Source: JAGVIE01 sp964520905 (lineage in GTDB: Bacteria > Bacteroidota > Ignavibacteria > UBA10030 > SZUA-254). Taken from it: DNA of 64,000 bases. Shown one piece after another: positions 52,601-61,161 of this stretch. How positions within the stretch are numbered: position 1 is the stretch's first letter; every line of letters starts with the position of its first letter. Under the pieces are notes generated by a model. That model was not told the DNA's origin. It saw only the letters and a list, made by a program, of their open reading frames with translations, and made no database searches. The DNA lies in contig CAZFQL010000001.1 in NCBI GenBank assembly GCA_964520905.1, forward strand, positions 215,470 to 279,469, written 5' to 3'. Made by a program: the position numbers and the translations under genes.

Positions 52601-54040
52601 TTAGAACGGTCTGTTTAAACGAATGAACACCATTGGAGGTCCGGATTGATCGGTACGCCATGCGAATCCAAGGCGAAGCTTTGCATCACGGGTTCCTATT
52701 CCAAAACCCCAATCCGAGTGAATCGTTTTGGAATTGATGTCGCTGAATCCTTCAGTGAAAGTATCTGTCGATTTCGCCGAGCCAACATATCCTGCATCGG
52801 CAAAAAGTATAATATTCAAATTGCGCAAAAGCCACGATGGGAAGAACTCAACATCGTCGAGCATTTTCCCGTTGATAACATATTCTGCGTTGGCTAAAAG
52901 CATTCTGTTGCCTGTAAATTCTTTAAACCTAAATGCAGATATCGTACTGAAACCGCCAATATCGAATGCCTTTTGCAGCGGAACGTCACCCGTTGCTGAA
53001 CCGGCACGCAGTCTAATATTAAATACATCATAATCGCTGATTGGCTGGTAGCGGCGGACATCGATGCAGTACGAATTGAAATCGTAATCGCCGCCGAAAG
53101 ATTTTCCCGCAACTTCAGCGCTTACCGCAAGACTCCATCCTGTAGTAAAAATTCTTTGGGATTGGGTGGAATGATATTTTAAGGATGTCAGAATACTTTT
53201 CATCTTACCTTCGGGAATTGAAGGATTATCCCGGAATATTTTATTTCTGCCAAAGACCGACCAGTTTGTATGCCGGTCGAGCGATTCGTACTGATCGTTT
53301 AGATATACCAATTGAAATTGAAAATCCGACCGGAGCCACTGTTTATACCAGCCCGACCATACAGAAAATCCGGCTCTGCCGAAATAATCACGATAGTCGT
53401 CGCGTAAGAGGAGAGCGGCAATGTTATTTTCCCCGATGCCAACGAGCCACTGATCGCGAGTGTCGGTTAAGCTGTGTCCTTCTGCACCGATCTCAAAAAT
53501 ACTGTTTCCCGATCCGAGTTGATGAGTTATACCAAGTCCGCCGCGCCAGCGATGAGCAGCGAATCCATAACCTCCCGATCCGAACATTGTTATTCTTCTA
53601 TCTTCCCAATAATATTTTTGAGGATAGTTTAAGCCGAGGAATAACCCCTCAACGCGATTATATCTGAACAGAAAATTCTCATCGAGCGATTCCCATGGAA
53701 ATATTGGGAAAACATTTCTCACAATACTTCTATTATTATCGATGTTAGATATGCTAAATGTGTAACGGGGGAAATGCTTTGCATCCCTATCAGTATCGAT
53801 GTTAGCAGAATTATCTTCATCTGTATATAATGTCTCTTTGTCATTTTCATCTGCCGAAGATTTATCTCTAAATATGTAAGTTCCGAGTTCTTCATCGAAA
53901 CGATTGAGAGTTTTTTCAACAATCGAGTCTATTTGATCGCGAAATTTGCTGTTGTGTTCCTCTTCTTGAGCGGAAATGGTCAGCGGGGAAATTGTTGCAA
54001 GTAAAGCAAAGAGTAGAAAATAATATCCGTTGCGAAACAT
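52601..54040 (-). CDS. Outer-membrane barrel protein, Omp85/BamA-like C-terminal half
   Basis: Exported protein of 479 aa. After a signal peptide (about 1-23, ending TISAQ) comes an acidic low-complexity linker and then about 370 residues of barrel strands. Sections such as FDIGGFSTISAFRFKEFTGN resemble the conserved Omp85 barrel motif. The end (GFAWRTDQSGPPMVFIRLNRPF) has the terminal Phe of barrel proteins. The frame extends to 54154, but the ATG at 54040, with GGAG 9 bases upstream and 4 bp after the upstream stop, is clearly the start. It is coupled to the four-repeat protein and may carry or display it at the surface (inference). Function unknown. Confidence 0.78.
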   Translation of the reverse strand: MFRNGYYFLLFALLATISPLTISAQEEEHNSKFRDQIDSIVEKTLNRFDEELGTYIFRDKSSADENDKETLYTDEDNSANIDTDRDAKHFPRYTFSISNIDNNRSIVRNVFPIFPWESLDENFLFRYNRVEGLFLGLNYPQKYYWEDRRITMFGSGGYGFAAHRWRGGLGITHQLGSGNSIFEIGAEGHSLTDTRDQWLVGIGENNIAALLLRDDYRDYFGRAGFSVWSGWYKQWLRSDFQFQLVYLNDQYESLDRHTNWSVFGRNKIFRDNPSIPEGKMKSILTSLKYHSTQSQRIFTTGWSLAVSAEVAGKSFGGDYDFNSYCIDVRRYQPISDYDVFNIRLRAGSATGDVPLQKAFDIGGFSTISAFRFKEFTGNRMLLANAEYVINGKMLDDVEFFPSWLLRNLNIILFADAGYVGSAKSTDTFTEGFSDINSKTIHSDWGFGIGTRDAKLRLGFAWRTDQSGPPMVFIRLNRPF

Positions 54041-54044
54041 AATA

Positions 54045-55871
54045 TTAATCTCCATGTTGTTGTTGATCTTCGTAAACTGTAATTCCCCACATTGAAGGAT
54101 CATCGGGCGGATCGGTGTTCCAATGATTGAATGAATGTGAATCATCTGAGACAAAATGTAAGATGTAATTACCTTTATCTAGCAATAATGTTGTCGATAC
54201 AGAGCGATTTTTCTTTCCGCCGCCCGCGTTAAAAGTCATCGAATATGTCATTTCCCATACTACAGTATGTGTCGATCCATTCTCTATCCATCCGTAATCG
54301 TACATCTCGCGATTCTGTCCTTCGCCAAGCGCATAAATTCGCACACGTGTAGTTTTATCTAACTTGAATTGCTGAGTTCTTGATGCATTATTGCCAACCC
54401 GAACTATCTGTGCGATAACTCCGGGCTGTTTGTCGGCAACATTTTTCTCGACGTTCTTCATGTTGAATTCATCGCCCTCGCCGTAAATAGTAATTCCCCA
54501 ATGCTCGGCGTCTGCCGGTGGGGAAGAATTCCAATCATCATATGAGTGTGAGTCGTCGGTTTGAAAGAAGACGGTATATGTTCCTTTCGGTAGCGTAATA
54601 ACTTCGTCTATCATGCGGTTCTTATCTGCGCCGCCTGCCCGTTCTGTTCTGTCGGCATCCATTGTCCAGACTTTTTCTCGTGTTCTTGTGTTTATTATCC
54701 AGCCGTAATCAGCTAATTGACGGTATGAGTTGCTTCGTTCACCTATGGCATAAATACGAAGAGCGGTTTCTTCTTTGAGTGTGAAGCTTGTACTGCGTGT
54801 TTCATCGTCGCTCAGTTTGGTCAGTTGGGCAACGACGTTCTGCTCTTCAATGCTGGTAGTCATTAGTTTGAAATCGTTAATCTTTTGGCTGTCGGATACC
54901 GTCATCGTGATGCCGTAGTTGAAAGGATCGATGGGGGGCGCGGAATTCCAATCGACGTATGAATGTGAATCGTCGGTATTATAATAGAGAAGATAATCTC
55001 CGGCAGGGAAATTAACGATTTCGTCAAATTTAATATTTTTATCCGCTCCACCGGCGCTGTTTACATTACCCGCGCGCATTTCCCAGACACGCTTATGAGT
55101 TTTCATATTTATGATCCAGCCGTAATCGGCAAGAGCATCCTGATTATCTTTTTCTCCGAGCGCGTAAATACGTATCGGAGTTGCGGCAAGAACTTTGAAT
55201 CGCTGTTTGATGTGTACAGTCTCACCCAGCGGGACAGCTTTATATACGATGTTCAAGAATTGCTTGGTAGGTTTAAATGTCGGGATTTCTTTTGTATCCT
55301 TGTCGACTGATAACGATATCTCCCAGTTTTTTGCCATGCGCTTCCAGTCGGTTCTCATCTCGCCGCCGAATAATTCTTCCAGCCAGGATAAGAATCCATT
55401 TCGGTTTTGGTCTTCATTATTATAATCACGGCGACGGTCGATGTTGAAATTAAAATTTGTTAGAGCAGAATTCGAGGCATAACCATAGGCGGCATAATAC
55501 ACTTCGTAGCTGCCCTTTGGCAGGAAAACCCGGTCGTCGAATTTTTGATAATTATTTTCCTTTGTAGTGTTATATCGATCCATTTTCCAGACGAGTTCGC
55601 GCGTATCGGCATTGATGATCCAGCCGTATGCGTACATCGATGAGGATTGGAAGACATATTTTTTTCCTGTCCCGCCTCCGAGTGCATAAATGTGAATGCG
55701 CGCGTCAGACGGCAGTATAAACCCACCGGCTTTGATTTCAATCTGAGAGAAATCCTTCAGTTGTATTATAAGACGTTCATCGGCTCGAACACTCGAAAAT
55801 AACAGCAGAATTGATGAAATCCCTATAATAAAGAAGGATATTTTTTGAGGGAAATATGTTTGAAAACGCAT
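54045..55871 (-). CDS. Secreted protein with four tandem 'DDSHSY-WN-PP-WGIT' repeats, unknown function
   Basis: No family recognised. The 608-residue product has a signal peptide (about 1-30, ending VRA) and four tandem domains of about 120-135 residues. Each starts with a strand such as RIYALGE, then YGWIINxxTxxxVWxM, AGGxxKN and LPxGxYxxxF. Domains 2, 3 and 4 end in the striking motif TDDSHSYxDWNSxPPxDxxxxGIT; domain 1 is degenerate there (AAYGYASN). Between domain 1 and 2 a charged helix-like stretch mentions DRRRDYNNEDQNRNGFLSWL, close to a calcium loop. A carbohydrate-binding or jelly-roll fold is possible but unproven. It is followed after 4 bp by the barrel gene, so both act together. 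Confidence 0.8.
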   Translation of the reverse strand: MRFQTYFPQKISFFIIGISSILLLFSSVRADERLIIQLKDFSQIEIKAGGFILPSDARIHIYALGGGTGKKYVFQSSSMYAYGWIINADTRELVWKMDRYNTTKENNYQKFDDRVFLPKGSYEVYYAAYGYASNSALTNFNFNIDRRRDYNNEDQNRNGFLSWLEELFGGEMRTDWKRMAKNWEISLSVDKDTKEIPTFKPTKQFLNIVYKAVPLGETVHIKQRFKVLAATPIRIYALGEKDNQDALADYGWIINMKTHKRVWEMRAGNVNSAGGADKNIKFDEIVNFPAGDYLLYYNTDDSHSYVDWNSAPPIDPFNYGITMTVSDSQKINDFKLMTTSIEEQNVVAQLTKLSDDETRSTSFTLKEETALRIYAIGERSNSYRQLADYGWIINTRTREKVWTMDADRTERAGGADKNRMIDEVITLPKGTYTVFFQTDDSHSYDDWNSSPPADAEHWGITIYGEGDEFNMKNVEKNVADKQPGVIAQIVRVGNNASRTQQFKLDKTTRVRIYALGEGQNREMYDYGWIENGSTHTVVWEMTYSMTFNAGGGKKNRSVSTTLLLDKGNYILHFVSDDSHSFNHWNTDPPDDPSMWGITVYEDQQQHGD

Positions 55872-55962
55872 GCTATTCCTGATTCATATCATTAGTATAT
55901 ATACCTATTAGAAAAGTACGATGTAGGATGATGAATGTTTCACCCGGCGAATACGTATTTGC

Positions 55963-55991
55963 TTGACTCTGAGCCTCAGTTTTTTTATTAT
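55963..55991 (+). promoter_or_regulatory. Sigma-70-like promoter, leaderless
   Basis: TTGACT (55963-55968), 17-bp spacer, TATTAT (55986-55991). The predicted start (about 55998) is only some 4 nt before the ATG at 56002. Confidence 0.5.
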
Positions 55992-56001
55992 TTATACCAT
56001 T

Positions 56002-57630
56002 ATGACGAACAAATATACGCTTTATGAGAGGGTGCGGTCAAATGTTCTTTTCCAGTCTGTGGAAGAACCTATCATACAAACAATCCTATTGACATTAAAA
56101 GAAATTAAGTTCGCGGATGAAAAAGTTATTTTTCAGGATGACAGCATAGGTGAGTGTCTGTTTCTTGTTTTTTCCGGAAGTGTTAAGATATCGAAACAAC
56201 TGCGAACGGGAGAAGAAATAGTACTTGGGATTCTTCATTCCGGAGATTTCTTCGGTGAATTGGATTTGATAGACCAACAGCATCGCTCTGCTCAAGCTAC
56301 CGCGATAGGCGATTGTGTTCTTGGAAAACTTAACAAGAAAGATTTTGATATACTTCTGGAAACAAGCCAAACCTTTGCTTTGAATCTCCTGCACATGGTG
56401 ACGCTGAGGCTAAGAACAAATAACCTTACATACGTTCAACATCAAGAATCTAATCTTATCGCACTGCGACAGCAACTTGCCAAAACACGCCAGCTTGTGG
56501 ACGCTTCGAAGATTGTTAATTCATCGCTCGATGTCGACCAATTGCTTGATCTAATTTTTCAGACGGTTGCGCGTACTGTTGGCGCGGATAGAGGTACATT
56601 GTATCTTATTGACGAGGCGAAGAAAGAATTGTGGTCAAAAGTACAAAAAGGATCTTCGCGAATAGAGATTCGACTGCCGATGGGAGTTGGAATCGCCGGC
56701 ACCGTTGCGGCTACCGGAACAACCATCAATATAGCGAATGCATACAATGACCCGAGATTCAATCAAGAGATAGATCAAGTTACCGGTTATCGTACAAGAG
56801 CGACACTCTGTATGCCGATGAAAAATAGAAACGATAAAACCATCGGAGTATTCCAACTCCTAAATAAAACGGAGGGAATGTTCACCCGTGAAGATGAAGA
56901 ATTTATAGAGGCGTTCTCTGTTCATGCCGCACTGGCTATTGAAAATGCGCAGCTTGCCCAGCGGATGGTTCAGAACGAGAGGCTTTCGGCAGTGGGGAGA
57001 ATGGCGAGCACAATTATTCATGATATCAAAAATCCAATGGGGGTTTTACGGCTTTCTGCACAAGTGATTAAATCGAGGGCGGATGACCAGGAGATAGAAA
57101 AATTTGCCGACGATATAATCCGGCAGACCGATCGTTTCATTGCCATGACCCAGGAGATATTAGATTTTGCACGCGGGATCTCTTCCATCAATTTCGAGAA
57201 TGTTAACTTTGGAGAGTTGATGGATACCTTGATGCTGATAATTGAAAAAGAGATGATGAGACACGATATTAATATTGAAACAAAATTAGAGTACCGTGAC
57301 AATATCAAAATCGACCCTGAAAAATTTCTCCGCGTGTTGTATAATATCACCGGCAATGCGGCAGATGCCATGGAAAAGGGCGGTAAAATTATTGTGAAAG
57401 CGTTTAAATCGGACGCTCATCTGGTAATCGAGTTTATCGATAACGGCAAAGGTATGTCTGAACAGGTTAAAACAAAAATTTTCGAACCATTCTTTACAAG
57501 CGGAAAAAAACACGGTACCGGATTGGGCATGGCAATCGTAAAAAAAATAATGGACGATCATAAAGGATACATAGAGATTGATAGTAAGGCAGGAAAAGGC
57601 ACTACTATTCGTTTATGGCTTCCCCTATAA
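56002..57630 (+). CDS. Cyclic-nucleotide-binding, GAF-domain sensor histidine kinase
   Basis: Cytoplasmic histidine kinase (542 aa) without membrane helices. Domains in order: cyclic-nucleotide-binding/Crp-like (about 14-135; GECLFLVFSGSVKIS, HSGDFFGELDLI), short coiled coil, GAF (about 175-320; ADRGTLYLIDE, GVGIAGTVAATG), HisKA with phospho-acceptor His in STIIHDIKNPMGVL, and HATPase (about 395-542; NITGNAADAMEKGG, FIDNGKGMS, KHGTGLGMAIV). The frame runs to a TTG at 55963, which is really the -35 box; ATG 56002 is the start. No response regulator is adjacent. The cyclase at the left of the window could supply its ligand (inference). Confidence 0.93.
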   Translation: MTNKYTLYERVRSNVLFQSVEEPIIQTILLTLKEIKFADEKVIFQDDSIGECLFLVFSGSVKISKQLRTGEEIVLGILHSGDFFGELDLIDQQHRSAQATAIGDCVLGKLNKKDFDILLETSQTFALNLLHMVTLRLRTNNLTYVQHQESNLIALRQQLAKTRQLVDASKIVNSSLDVDQLLDLIFQTVARTVGADRGTLYLIDEAKKELWSKVQKGSSRIEIRLPMGVGIAGTVAATGTTINIANAYNDPRFNQEIDQVTGYRTRATLCMPMKNRNDKTIGVFQLLNKTEGMFTREDEEFIEAFSVHAALAIENAQLAQRMVQNERLSAVGRMASTIIHDIKNPMGVLRLSAQVIKSRADDQEIEKFADDIIRQTDRFIAMTQEILDFARGISSINFENVNFGELMDTLMLIIEKEMMRHDINIETKLEYRDNIKIDPEKFLRVLYNITGNAADAMEKGGKIIVKAFKSDAHLVIEFIDNGKGMSEQVKTKIFEPFFTSGKKHGTGLGMAIVKKIMDDHKGYIEIDSKAGKGTTIRLWLPL

Positions 57631-57688
57631 TTCCGAGGATTGATAAAAATTCTTTTAAATTTAGTTGATAATATTGACGAATTTGATC

Positions 57689-58228
57689 ATGCGTTATCCG
57701 ATTAATTATGGATTGATAGAAGTTGTTCAAGGAGATATCTCTACCCAAGATACCGAGGCAATAGTAAACGCAGCCAATAATCATTTCTGGATGGGCGGTG
57801 GTGTAGCTGGAGCAATAAAGAGGAACGGCGGTGAAGGCATCGAACGTGAAGCTATTGTGCAGGGTCCCGTCGAAATTGGACAAGCAATTTTAACCTCAGG
57901 CGGGAAATTGAAAGCCAAATATGTTATACACGCGGCAGTGATGGGGCAGGACCTTCACACCGATCCGGACAAAATAAAACGATCGACCATCAGCGCTTTG
58001 CAGCTTGCCGAGAAAAAACAAATTCCATCAGTCAGTTTTCCCGCTCTGGGTACCGGCGTTGGCGCCTTTTCGGTATATCACTGTGCCAGCATTATGATTA
58101 CTGAGACGATCGCCTTTTTGATAAAATCATCATACCTTCGGAATGTAAGATTCGTTCTTTATGATAAGACTACATTTGATGCATTCGAGGAAGAGCTTAA
58201 ACTTCAATTCTCAGCTAAACGGCATTGA
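57689..58228 (+). CDS. Macro-domain ADP-ribose binding/hydrolase protein
   Basis: Single macro domain (179 aa) that binds ADP-ribose and may remove it from proteins or deacetylate O-acetyl-ADP-ribose. Motifs: VVQGDISTQDTEAIVNAANN (N-terminus, with the NAAN), GGGVAGAIKRNGG, and SFPALGTGVGAFSVYHCA. ATG 57689 is preferred to the upstream TTG at 57665. It follows the histidine kinase by 58 bp on the same strand. Confidence 0.93.
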   Translation: MRYPINYGLIEVVQGDISTQDTEAIVNAANNHFWMGGGVAGAIKRNGGEGIEREAIVQGPVEIGQAILTSGGKLKAKYVIHAAVMGQDLHTDPDKIKRSTISALQLAEKKQIPSVSFPALGTGVGAFSVYHCASIMITETIAFLIKSSYLRNVRFVLYDKTTFDAFEEELKLQFSAKRH

Positions 58229-58319
58229 TAAATTCCGGGAATTTGACTTTATACTTTGGGGTTTGTATATTGCCGCACAGTCTGCCCGCAAGGATAATAA
58301 CAGCCATAGGGAAACCCGG

Positions 58320-59900
58320 ATGGAGCATACAAAGGATAACATTGTGATGATTGTAATCAACATTTGGATTGTATTAGGATGTCTGATTAATCCCGTACAA
58401 CTCTTAGGGGGAACCGCGCTTTCGGAAAGATTATCAACCGTAAATCAAATCGAAATTTACGATACAGTTCAAATAAAAGTAAGTGAAGGCTGGAATTTGA
58501 TTTCACTCCCCCTGCAAGTTCCGGATGGTAGTGTTAAGATTTTATTTCCAAACACAATTTCAAGTGCATTCAGTTATGATGTGAGTTATGTAATAAGCGA
58601 CATGCTTGAGTTTGGTAAAGGTTACTGGCTGAAGTTTGCCGCGAACGACAGTTTCACGGTAATTGGTACAATCTCCGAGTTTAGTATAGATCTAAAGCAG
58701 GGATGGAATATGATCGGGTCACTGAATGAAAAGATCGCGATAAACCGACTTGAACCCAATTCATGTAATATTTTTTCTTCAAATTATTATGCCTATGATT
58801 CCGGCTTAGGGTACGTGCAAACCGATACACTTGAACCGGGCAAAGGGTATTGGCTGAAGGTAGCACAACCGGGGAGCTTGTTTGAAAGGAAATGGATAAA
58901 GATTTCAGATCTTTGTAATGCAGGAGTGACTGTTCATCCTACCGAACCCAATATTCTTTATGCAGGTACATATGGATATGGATATGGAGCAATACTGAAA
59001 TCCATTGATTGGGGAGCTACATGGGATACGCTTGTTAGAAATGTTAATGGCGGGATAATTGTGCTTGATCCTAAGAATCCCGATATCGGTTATGCATCTT
59101 TAGGTTCAGGAGGTGGCGTATTGGGAGTATTAAAAACAACTAATGGAGGTGCGACATGGTTTCATGCTGATTTTGGGATTACTTTTAATTGGGATGAAAT
59201 GAGCGCCGGAGCAATAGTGATTGATCCAAACAATTCTGAAATTCTTTATACTGAAACGTACGGATACTTTGGAGGTGGATTGCGCAGATCAACCAATGGG
59301 GGAAAATCATGGTTTCCAATTTATGTACCCAGTAGCGACAACTGTATAATTGACACCAACTATTACGAAGCAAGCCCATTTGCGATGGCAATCGATCACC
59401 AAAATTCAAATATACTTTACGTTTGTCCCTTATTGTACAATGATACAGTACTCTATCGGTCTACAGACAGAGGTGCATCGTGGGAAATAGTGCACTGTTT
59501 TTCAAAGCAAGAAATTGGAGTAATTAATTCAATACATGTAAACTCAGAAAATTCTAATATTATTTATATCGGTGCGGAAATATTCATTCGATCAACAGAT
59601 CAAGGTCAGACATGGCAGACTCTTAGTTTGGGTTTACCGGATTCGTTACTGGGTGTTTTCATCCTGCCTTCAATAGATCCCAATGTAATATACGTTCAAA
59701 CATTTGAACCAGGTATGATTAGAAGTGTTTATAAAACTACAAATGGGGGGATGAATTGGCATCATGTTATTAGTGATTATGGAGATACATGGATTCTGGA
59801 TTTAGACGAAACAAGCGGATATATCTATTCAACAAAAGTCCATGAATATGGCAATCCACCAGAAATTGACGGCATATATATACTAAGAATTTGTAAATAG
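58320..59900 (+). CDS. Exported Ycf48/BNR-type propeller protein with two WNL modules
   Basis: Exported protein of 526 aa. A signal peptide lies near residues 10-31 (alternative start ATG 58347). Two short modules of the type GWNLISLPLQV ... FGKGYWLKF and GWNMIGSLNE ... PGKGYWLKV follow. About six sortilin/BNR-like blades come next, with repeated TNGGATW, STDRGASWE, STDQGQTWQ and TNGGMNWH and intervening IxVDPxNxxxxY segments, giving a beta-propeller. Unlike other secreted proteins in the window it has no T9SS sorting domain and ends in IDGIYILRICK. Function unknown; such propellers often bind surface ligands. A strong terminator follows. Confidence 0.82.
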   Translation: MEHTKDNIVMIVINIWIVLGCLINPVQLLGGTALSERLSTVNQIEIYDTVQIKVSEGWNLISLPLQVPDGSVKILFPNTISSAFSYDVSYVISDMLEFGKGYWLKFAANDSFTVIGTISEFSIDLKQGWNMIGSLNEKIAINRLEPNSCNIFSSNYYAYDSGLGYVQTDTLEPGKGYWLKVAQPGSLFERKWIKISDLCNAGVTVHPTEPNILYAGTYGYGYGAILKSIDWGATWDTLVRNVNGGIIVLDPKNPDIGYASLGSGGGVLGVLKTTNGGATWFHADFGITFNWDEMSAGAIVIDPNNSEILYTETYGYFGGGLRRSTNGGKSWFPIYVPSSDNCIIDTNYYEASPFAMAIDHQNSNILYVCPLLYNDTVLYRSTDRGASWEIVHCFSKQEIGVINSIHVNSENSNIIYIGAEIFIRSTDQGQTWQTLSLGLPDSLLGVFILPSIDPNVIYVQTFEPGMIRSVYKTTNGGMNWHHVISDYGDTWILDLDETSGYIYSTKVHEYGNPPEIDGIYILRICK

Positions 59901-60008
59901 GTCGACGAATTTACGAGCGGTGTTTAATATTGCCGAATGACTGCCGAAAAATTTAGCAATATAAAGAAGATGATTATATTACGTTAATTTACTTAGAGTT
60001 CTACTGTC

Positions 60009-60050
60009 AAGGGTCGGTCTTTTATTAAGGATCCGACCCTTTTTATTTTT
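60009..60050 (+). terminator. Rho-independent terminator
   Basis: AAGGGTCGG (60009-60017) pairs with CCGACCCTT (60033-60041) around a 15-nt loop, then a T-rich tract. It ends the propeller gene. Confidence 0.85.
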
Positions 60051-60109
60051 TAAACGGTATATGTTGCAATTCCATAAAAAAAGTTGTAAGTTTCTTCGTG
60101 AATCCTGCA

Positions 60110-61150
60110 ATGAAAAAAATTCTGATTATTCGGTTAAGTTCAATTGGTGATATAATACTGGCGTCACCGTTGATTCGGGCAGTGCGCAAAGCTTATCCGC
60201 TGGCGCAAATCGATTTTCTTATTAAATCGGAGTACACCGACCTCGTTAGATTCAACCCGAATCTCTCCTCTATTATAGAATTGAAATCGAATGATAAAGA
60301 AGAACTGAAAACACTTAAAAGAACGCTCCGCAGAACCCGATACGATATCATTCTCGATCTTCATAATAGTCTTCGAAGCCGATATCTTAGGTGGTTCTCG
60401 GGCGCCAGGCATATAAAAGTTGTCAACAAAAGAATAATCAAGAGATTCTTGCTGATAAGTTTCAAATGGAATTTTTATCGAACTGTTATTTCTGTAGTTG
60501 ACCGCTATCTTGAAACAGGAAAAAGATTTGCTATTCAAAACGACGGTCAAGGATTGGAAGTCACTATTCCAAACGATACTATTCTCACCGTTAAAGCAAT
60601 GATGGAAAAGTATCAACTTGAGAGATATGATCTCGTTGTGGGTATTGCTCCCTCGGCGCGGCATTACACGAAAAGGTGGTTTCCCGAACGATATGTTGAG
60701 CTTGGCACACAGGTCGCGCGGGAATTTAACGCTAAATTGTTAATTTTTGGAAGTAAATTTGAACAAGATTATTGCGGCGACATCGCACAGATGATAAATG
60801 CCAATCTTGGATCAACGACTGCTGAAAGTTTTGCGGGCAAATTAAATCTTCTTGAAACTGCCGCGGTACTTGACAGTTGTTCAATTGTAGTTACAAATGA
60901 CAGCGGAATAATGCATCTTGCCGCGGCAAGGAAGAAAAAAATTGTCGCCATTTTTGGTTCAACTGTAAAAGAATTCGGATTTTTTCCATTCGGAACACAA
61001 AGCGCTGTTGTCGAAAATGAAAATTTATCGTGCAGGCCCTGCTCGCATATTGGTTCGGATAGATGTCCGAAAAACCATTTTAAATGTATGAAGGATATTC
61101 ATGTCGAGACTGTCCTATCGACTATTCAAAAGATGGCAGAGGAGCGATAA
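60110..61150 (+). CDS. Glycosyltransferase family 9 (heptosyltransferase-like)
   Basis: LPS core glycosyltransferase of the WaaC/WaaF group, 346 aa, working at the inner face of the cytoplasmic membrane. It has the N-terminal ILIIRLSSIGDIILASPLIR, the acceptor-domain segment DIILDLHNSLRSRYL, the ADP-sugar region PSARHYTKRWFPERYVELG and the signature VVTNDSGIMHLAAARKKK. The frame opens at GTG 60098, but ATG 60110 (MKKILIIRLSS) is the normal start. Downstream, waaA follows after 11 bp, so both take part in core assembly. Confidence 0.93.
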   Translation: MKKILIIRLSSIGDIILASPLIRAVRKAYPLAQIDFLIKSEYTDLVRFNPNLSSIIELKSNDKEELKTLKRTLRRTRYDIILDLHNSLRSRYLRWFSGARHIKVVNKRIIKRFLLISFKWNFYRTVISVVDRYLETGKRFAIQNDGQGLEVTIPNDTILTVKAMMEKYQLERYDLVVGIAPSARHYTKRWFPERYVELGTQVAREFNAKLLIFGSKFEQDYCGDIAQMINANLGSTTAESFAGKLNLLETAAVLDSCSIVVTNDSGIMHLAAARKKKIVAIFGSTVKEFGFFPFGTQSAVVENENLSCRPCSHIGSDRCPKNHFKCMKDIHVETVLSTIQKMAEER

Positions 61151-61161
61151 AAGGGTAGAAT

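Noticed and set aside
53185..53667. Plus-strand ORF of 160 codons
   Set aside because: Antisense shadow of the barrel protein gene; composition is that of reversed coding sequence.
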